A stretch of 64,000 bases of DNA from Paenibacillus phytohabitans. Lineage in GTDB: Bacteria; Bacillota; Bacilli; Paenibacillales; Paenibacillaceae. The notes under the pieces were generated by a model. That model did no database searches. It was not told the DNA's origin and saw only the letters and a list, made by a program, of their open reading frames with translations. Each line of letters begins with the position of its first letter. Position 1 is the first letter of the stretch. Below are positions 59,944-64,000 of the stretch, piece by piece. The stretch spans positions 124,001 through 188,000 of the forward strand of contig NZ_WHOB01000093.1 of NCBI RefSeq assembly GCF_013141775.1. The letters run 5' to 3'. Position numbers and translations under genes: made by a program.

Positions 59944-60581
59944 AACATCCGCTGCAGGGCGGGCTGATTCCACATTTTCCAGCTTTCTTCAATGTCTGCG
60001 GCTGAAGCTACCACGCCGAAGTAGCCCTTCATGTTCTCCAGCGTCATCTCATGAGCGGCCCGGGAATAGGAAGCACAGGCGTCCTGCACCATCACAATCT
60101 GATAATCCAGCATGAAGCCGTCCCTTGCCGTCGACTCCACGCACACATTGGTGCTCACTCCTGTCATAATCAGGGTTTCGATCCGCTGCGAACGGAGCAC
60201 AGAATCGAGGCGGGTATTGATAAAAGCGCTATACCGGTGTTTATTGACAATAATCTCCTCAGGAAGCGGGGCCACCTCGTAGAATTCAGCCCCCCAGCTT
60301 CCTCTGCGGCAGACCCCCAGCGAACCGCGCCCGGAGCGGGAAGTCCAGACGGGCGAATCGGTCGCCTTTTCATGGAAGGTCTGGATATAGATCACCGGCA
60401 CGCCCTGTGTCCTCGCTGCCGCGATCAGCCCATGCAGCTGCGGCATCATCTCGCGTACGGCTGACACATCATTTCCGCCAGCGGCAAGTGCGCCTTCCCC
60501 GTGGCAGTAATCGTTCTGTACATCTACTATAATAAGTGCGGTTTTATCAGGCATAATTAGATCGGCAGTTAATTCCATCAT
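59940..60581 (-). CDS. Isochorismatase-fold cysteine hydrolase (RutB-like)
   Basis: Cytosolic cysteine hydrolase of 213 aa. The catalytic triad is visible: Asp in IIVDVQNDYCHG, Lys in VNKHRYSAF, and Cys in VSTNVCVESTARDG. The spacing and the KHRYSAF and NVCVESTARD motifs resemble RutB and biuret hydrolases, which open carbamoyl amides such as ureidoacrylate or biuret. AGAGG lies 5 nt from the ATG at 60581; a GTG 6 nt upstream is an alternative. It sits between a substrate-binding protein and an MFS transporter in a nitrogen- or sulfonate-type uptake operon. Confidence 0.85.
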   Translation of the reverse strand: MMELTADLIMPDKTALIIVDVQNDYCHGEGALAAGGNDVSAVREMMPQLHGLIAAARTQGVPVIYIQTFHEKATDSPVWTSRSGRGSLGVCRRGSWGAEFYEVAPLPEEIIVNKHRYSAFINTRLDSVLRSQRIETLIMTGVSTNVCVESTARDGFMLDYQIVMVQDACASYSRAAHEMTLENMKGYFGVVASAADIEESWKMWNQPALQRML

Positions 60582-60625
60582 CTTCACCTCTTTAGTTTTT
60601 GAAGGCTTATGGCAAGACGCTTAGC

Positions 60626-61678
60626 TTATTTCACTGCTATGTTGTTCACAAACTGCATATCGACCAAATCCTCGTAGGTGTATTCGCCTTTGTAGATCCC
60701 CGTCTTAATCATCACGTTCATGTCCTTATCCAGCGCCTCCTCGGTAATCACACCATCCGGACTCCAGAGCTGGTCGGCATACGCCCGGTCAAGCGCAGCT
60801 TGTGCCGCATCATCGGAGATTGTAGGGAATTCAGCCTTCAGGACGCTCATCGCCAGAGCTTTATCCTCCTGGATGGCCTTCAGTGCTTTCACGACGGCGT
60901 TAACCGCCTTCTGCACCGTTTCCGGGTCCTTCTCCAGTGTCGACTTCTTCACGCTCAGCACAGAGTAAGCATAGTCGCCCATATCATGGAACTTGTAAAA
61001 AGGTTCCTCCCAGACCCCCTTGGCGATCCCGTCACTGATCTGCGGCTCGGCGCCGTTCGCAATATCCGCCGCACCCTGCTGAACCATCGCCACCACGGTG
61101 GAGCCATCCGCCGGTTCAAGCAGCCGCACATCCTTCTGCGGATCAAGCCCCAGCTCCAGGAGCAGATATTGGGTCAGCAGGTTCGGGGTTCCGCCATGCC
61201 GTCCGGCATTCAATTTCTTGTCCTGCAGGAAGGCTTTCAATTCTTCATCAGAACTGCCCGCAGGGGCTGTCCCTTTCTTGGCCATCAAGTAGACATTCGC
61301 ACGGTTAACCACATTGCTGACTGATACGATCGGGTCAGAGTTGCCGATATTCGCCAGTGCATTGGATTCCGGACCGCCGATGACGCCCCAGGCATCCCCG
61401 CTGACTACCGAAGTCACATGTGTGCCTCCGGCAGCCTGCAGCATCTCAACCTCAAGCCCTTCATCCGCAAAATATCCCTCGCGCTGCGCCACGTACAGCG
61501 GCAGATAACCTGTGTAGTGCAGCGGCTCGGCAATGATCAGCTTCTTGAGTTTCCCCGCTTCGTTGCCGGCAGCTGCGGCTTCAACTTCAGCATTACTTTT
61601 ACTGCTGCAGCCCGAGAGCAGGATCATTACAGAGGCAAGCAGGACGGCGGACAGCTTCACTTTGGTTACATTCATCAT
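60626..61678 (-). CDS. ABC transporter substrate-binding lipoprotein (NMT1/SsuA type)
   Basis: Lipid-anchored binding protein of 350 aa. Lipobox LLSGC with Cys at 24. Residues from about 46 match the NMT1/SsuA fold: EPLHYTGYLPLYVAQREGYFADEGLEVEM, GDAWGVIGGPESNAL, and GRHGGTPNLLTQYLL. Relatives bind sulfonates, nitrate, thiamine precursors, riboflavin or pyrimidine compounds; the ligand cannot be told. GGGGAG precedes the paired ATG codons. It is preceded by permease and ATPase genes and followed by a cysteine hydrolase that may act on the imported compound. Confidence 0.9.
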   Translation of the reverse strand: MMNVTKVKLSAVLLASVMILLSGCSSKSNAEVEAAAAGNEAGKLKKLIIAEPLHYTGYLPLYVAQREGYFADEGLEVEMLQAAGGTHVTSVVSGDAWGVIGGPESNALANIGNSDPIVSVSNVVNRANVYLMAKKGTAPAGSSDEELKAFLQDKKLNAGRHGGTPNLLTQYLLLELGLDPQKDVRLLEPADGSTVVAMVQQGAADIANGAEPQISDGIAKGVWEEPFYKFHDMGDYAYSVLSVKKSTLEKDPETVQKAVNAVVKALKAIQEDKALAMSVLKAEFPTISDDAAQAALDRAYADQLWSPDGVITEEALDKDMNVMIKTGIYKGEYTYEDLVDMQFVNNIAVK

Positions 61679-61717
61679 CAGATTCTCCCCTTTATCTTAT
61701 ATAGGATTGCTTAGGTC

Positions 61718-62605
61718 TCAAGCCTTCTTCATCCCGTATCCCTTGGACAGCCATTTCTCCAGCAGGACCACTCCCGCATACATCACCATCGACAGAACGG
61801 ACAAGACTACAACTCCCACCCAGACGAGATTGATATCAAGGATCGTACCGGCGTAGATCACCATGCGGCCAATCCCGTGGCTGGAAGCAATGAATTCCCC
61901 GACAATCGCACCGGCCAGCGAGAGGGCAATATTAATCCGCAGACTGCTGATCATCCAGGGCATCGCCCAGGGAATGACCACCTTGGTGAATACCTGATGG
62001 CGTTTCGCGCCCAGCGAATACATCAGCTTCTCCATATCCTTGTCCACACTCTGCACGCCGCTGTGCGCCGATAAGGCGGCAACGACTACCGTCATGGCAA
62101 AAGCGAGCGCCACCTTGGAGAAGAATCCGATGCCCAGCAGAATCACCAGCACAGGAGCAAGCGCCAGCTTCGGCATGGCATTGAGCAGGATCAGGAACGG
62201 TTCACTGATGCCGGCGAATCTGCGTGACCACCAGAAGGATAAACCGAGCAGCGATCCGATCAGGGTTCCGCCGATGAAGCCCAGAATCGTCGAGCTGGAG
62301 GTATAAGCGATATCCTCCAGCAGAGTACCCTGCGTCACCTGTGTCCATGTTGTGCTGAGAATCCGTACCGGGCTGCTCCAATAGTATGAATCCATCCAGC
62401 CGATCCGCGTAAACAGCTCCCAGCAGAGCACGATCAGCAGCCCGACCGTCAGCCGCCCGATTCCGACAATCCGCTGTGTCCGGCGCCTTGCACCCTCTTC
62501 ATCCACGATGACGGGTTCCTTCTGCATTTTCTCAGGCTTGACCGAATGGATTGGGGCCGGCTCCAGCTTGTGAATTACATACCCTTTCTTTTGCACACTC
62601 TCCAT
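61718..62605 (-). CDS. ABC transporter permease (SsuC type)
   Basis: Membrane permease of 295 aa with six helices. A charged N-terminal cytoplasmic extension of about 50 residues (MESVQKKGYVIHKLEPAP) is longer than usual for SsuC or ThiX. The coupling loop AMPKLALAPVLVILLGIGFF matches the EAA motif of this family, followed by MYSLGAKRHQVFTKVVIPWAMPWM. It pairs with the ATPase encoded 33 nt upstream and the binding protein downstream, forming an NMT1-type importer. Confidence 0.92.
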   Translation of the reverse strand: MESVQKKGYVIHKLEPAPIHSVKPEKMQKEPVIVDEEGARRRTQRIVGIGRLTVGLLIVLCWELFTRIGWMDSYYWSSPVRILSTTWTQVTQGTLLEDIAYTSSSTILGFIGGTLIGSLLGLSFWWSRRFAGISEPFLILLNAMPKLALAPVLVILLGIGFFSKVALAFAMTVVVAALSAHSGVQSVDKDMEKLMYSLGAKRHQVFTKVVIPWAMPWMISSLRINIALSLAGAIVGEFIASSHGIGRMVIYAGTILDINLVWVGVVVLSVLSMVMYAGVVLLEKWLSKGYGMKKA

Positions 62606-62638
62606 AGTTGTTCTCTCCTTCTACAAGTTTTGTAAGCT

Positions 62639-63424
62639 CTACGAGATATGGGCTGCCGGCTCCTCGCCTCCGCCTGACAGCAGGTCCAGCAGATGGGCTT
62701 TGAGCTCCATAAATGACGCAGATACCGTATCCTCCTTATGTCTCGGGCGCGGCATATCCACAGAAATCTTGGAGATGATTCTGCCCGGCCGCCCGGAGAA
62801 GACATAGATGTCATCAGACAGGTAGATGGCTTCATCAATATCGTGGGTGACGAATAACACCGTCTTGCGGAAATCCTCCCAGATCTCCAGCAGCCAGTTC
62901 TGCATGGTCAGCCGGGTCTGGGCATCCAGTGCGCCAAAGGGCTCGTCCAGCAAAATAATATCCCGGTCGTACAGCAGCGTGCGGAGCAGCGCTGCCCGCT
63001 GGCGCATGCCTCCGGACAATTCTGCCGGATAATGGCCGCCGAAGCCCTTCAGTCCATAACGGTCCATCAGCGGCTGGGCCCGGGCTACCGCTTCCTTACG
63101 CGGCACCCCGCGGATCTCCATGCCCAGAATAATGTTATCCAGGATCGTCCTCCAGGGGAGCAGCATGTCCTTCTGCAGCATATATCCGACATATCCGGTC
63201 TTGCCAACGATATCCTCACCGTCAGCAAGCACGCGGCCGGTAGACGGCGGAATCAGTCCTGCTATGATATTGAACAATGTGGATTTGCCGCAGCCGCTGG
63301 GGCCGATAATACTGACAAATCTGCCTTGCTCTATAGAGAGATTCGTCTCCTGCATGGCGATAATCTCCTGGCCGTCACGGCGGAACCACTTGCTTACACC
63401 GGCAATCTCAATCTTTGCTTTCAT
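62639..63424 (-). CDS. ABC transporter ATP-binding protein (SsuB type)
   Basis: ATPase of 261 aa. Walker A GPSGCGKST (about 41-49), Q-loop YMLQKDMLLPW, signature ELSGGMRQR, Walker B IILLDEPFGALDA, switch His VTHDIDEA. AAGGAG lies 8 nt before the ATG. First gene of the five-gene operon (ATPase, permease, binding lipoprotein, hydrolase, MFS). A terminator for the upstream MpsC-like gene separates it from that gene, so its own promoter must lie in 63425-63490; I see no good match there. Confidence 0.95.
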   Translation of the reverse strand: MKAKIEIAGVSKWFRRDGQEIIAMQETNLSIEQGRFVSIIGPSGCGKSTLFNIIAGLIPPSTGRVLADGEDIVGKTGYVGYMLQKDMLLPWRTILDNIILGMEIRGVPRKEAVARAQPLMDRYGLKGFGGHYPAELSGGMRQRAALLRTLLYDRDIILLDEPFGALDAQTRLTMQNWLLEIWEDFRKTVLFVTHDIDEAIYLSDDIYVFSGRPGRIISKISVDMPRPRHKEDTVSASFMELKAHLLDLLSGGGEEPAAHIS

Positions 63425-63489
63425 AGAATCAGCTCCTTATTAGGTTTAACAGCATCGACAGCTTGGGTAGACTCGGGGGTAAAAAAACC

Positions 63490-63554
63490 GAATAAACAAA
63501 AAGCCGCCAGTTTTAGACACAGCCCCAGAGGGCTAATGTCCGAAAACTGACGGC
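63490..63554 (-). terminator. Intrinsic terminator of the MpsC-like gene
   Basis: GCCGCCAGTTTT (63503-63514) with AAAACTGACGGC (63543-63554), an inner AGCCCC/GGGCT hairpin, and TTTTTGTTT after the stem on the minus strand. Confidence 0.88.
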
Positions 63555-63573
63555 AGGCCGGCTCTCCGGAAGA

Positions 63574-63948
63574 TCAGAGTTCCAACGTAACGTTCAGGTA
63601 ATGCTCGAGGTCCTTCTCCAAAATTATGATCGTACCGGAATACTCGGTCTCCACATCATAATCTTTAAGAACGGCCTTGATATTCACTTGAAATTCATCC
63701 AGAAATGCCTGCTTGATTTCACACTTGAATACTTCATGCAGTACCAGATTAATCTGGCGGCTTGCCGTGGCATCATGGGTATCCAGTACCTTCAGTACGG
63801 GCACCCGGCTGTTAATGGATAAAATAATAATCTTGTTCCCCACGAAGTCGACCTTCTGCTGCTTGACGCCGGCGTTAAACAGCTTCTTGTTGATTTCGTT
63901 ATAAATCCTTAAAATATCCTGTTTCCATTGTCCGGCGGAAGCGATCAT
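63574..63948 (-). CDS. DUF2294/MpsC-family protein
   Basis: Small soluble protein of 124 aa from the ATG at 63948 (MIASAGQWK); AAGG lies 10 nt upstream and a GTG 9 nt earlier is too close to it. The layout resembles the Na-translocating MpsC-like (DUF2294) domain from memory: LRIYNEINKKLFNAGV near the N-terminus, KIIILSINSRVPVLKVLD and a closing TIIILEKDLEHYL. No membrane segment. It has its own terminator and is separate from the downstream ABC operon. Confidence 0.65.
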   Translation of the reverse strand: MIASAGQWKQDILRIYNEINKKLFNAGVKQQKVDFVGNKIIILSINSRVPVLKVLDTHDATASRQINLVLHEVFKCEIKQAFLDEFQVNIKAVLKDYDVETEYSGTIIILEKDLEHYLNVTLEL

Positions 63949-64000
63949 TGCGATCACACCTTCATAGCTATTAATAATGTTACATTATGTCACAAGAACG

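Noticed and set aside
61718..63424. Thiamine-precursor (ThiXYZ) transporter
   Set aside because: No TPP riboswitch and no thiamine gene nearby; the NMT1-type fold alone does not define the ligand.

Overview
The window looks like chromosomal DNA of a Paenibacillus-type Firmicute. It has moderately high GC, strong Shine-Dalgarno sites, several GTG and TTG starts, an S-layer-homology (SLH) surface protein, secreted 'stalk' (copper-amine-oxidase N-terminal-like) proteins, a qoxABCD quinol oxidase and Bacillus-type sigma-A promoters. No rRNA, tRNA, CRISPR array, transposase or prophage was seen. Only the leucine dehydrogenase at the left edge is cut off.

Layout. 1-10 kb holds mostly single genes: leucine dehydrogenase, pirin, nitroreductase with an Rrf2 regulator, two stalk proteins, Mn-pyrophosphatase, an AAC(3)-like acetyltransferase, a ring-cleaving dioxygenase, a HAD nucleotidase and TagO. 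10-20 kb holds Mug, a YtrA-like GntR/ABC operon, agmatine deiminase, a TetR/MFS divergent pair with three clear operators, and a polysaccharide deacetylase. 20-24 kb is qoxABCD. 24-28 kb has a lipoprotein and a chemotaxis receptor. 28-36 kb is a cobalamin-riboswitch locus. 36-54 kb is a ten-gene tubulin-like/GTPase/VWA module transcribed outward from one 240-bp divergent promoter region. 54-64 kb has a HAD-NUDIX-TagA-AroB operon, an NMT1-type ABC transporter with an isochorismatase-fold hydrolase and an MFS exporter, and an MpsC-like protein.

Two systems stand out. (1) Behind a well-formed B12 riboswitch lies an SLH-anchored protein built like animal transcobalamin (alpha/alpha-barrel repeats followed by a DUF4430 domain). 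It is followed by a DUF4430 lipoprotein and a complete ECF transporter (T, fused A-A', S). I read this as a surface B12 capture relay feeding an ECF importer. (2) The 36-54 kb module encodes a large tubulin-superfamily protein with intact T1 and T4 loops. Next to it is an 807-aa protein that lines up with the tubulin core but has lost both nucleotide-binding glycine loops. The other members are a zinc-ribbon TRAFAC-type GTPase, a GAP1-N2-like membrane protein, two membrane VWA proteins and three divergent membrane-associated partners. This suggests a membrane-tethered apparatus with a possible tubulin/pseudo-tubulin pair.

The intergenic DNA is rich in repeats. There is a dispersed palindromic family with core TTGTAT/ATACAA at five sites, a second family AGTTGGA-N6-ACACTTAAT, a 52-bp five-copy tandem array, a 66-69-bp array inside the tubulin operon, and a 9-bp minisatellite inside the B12 locus.
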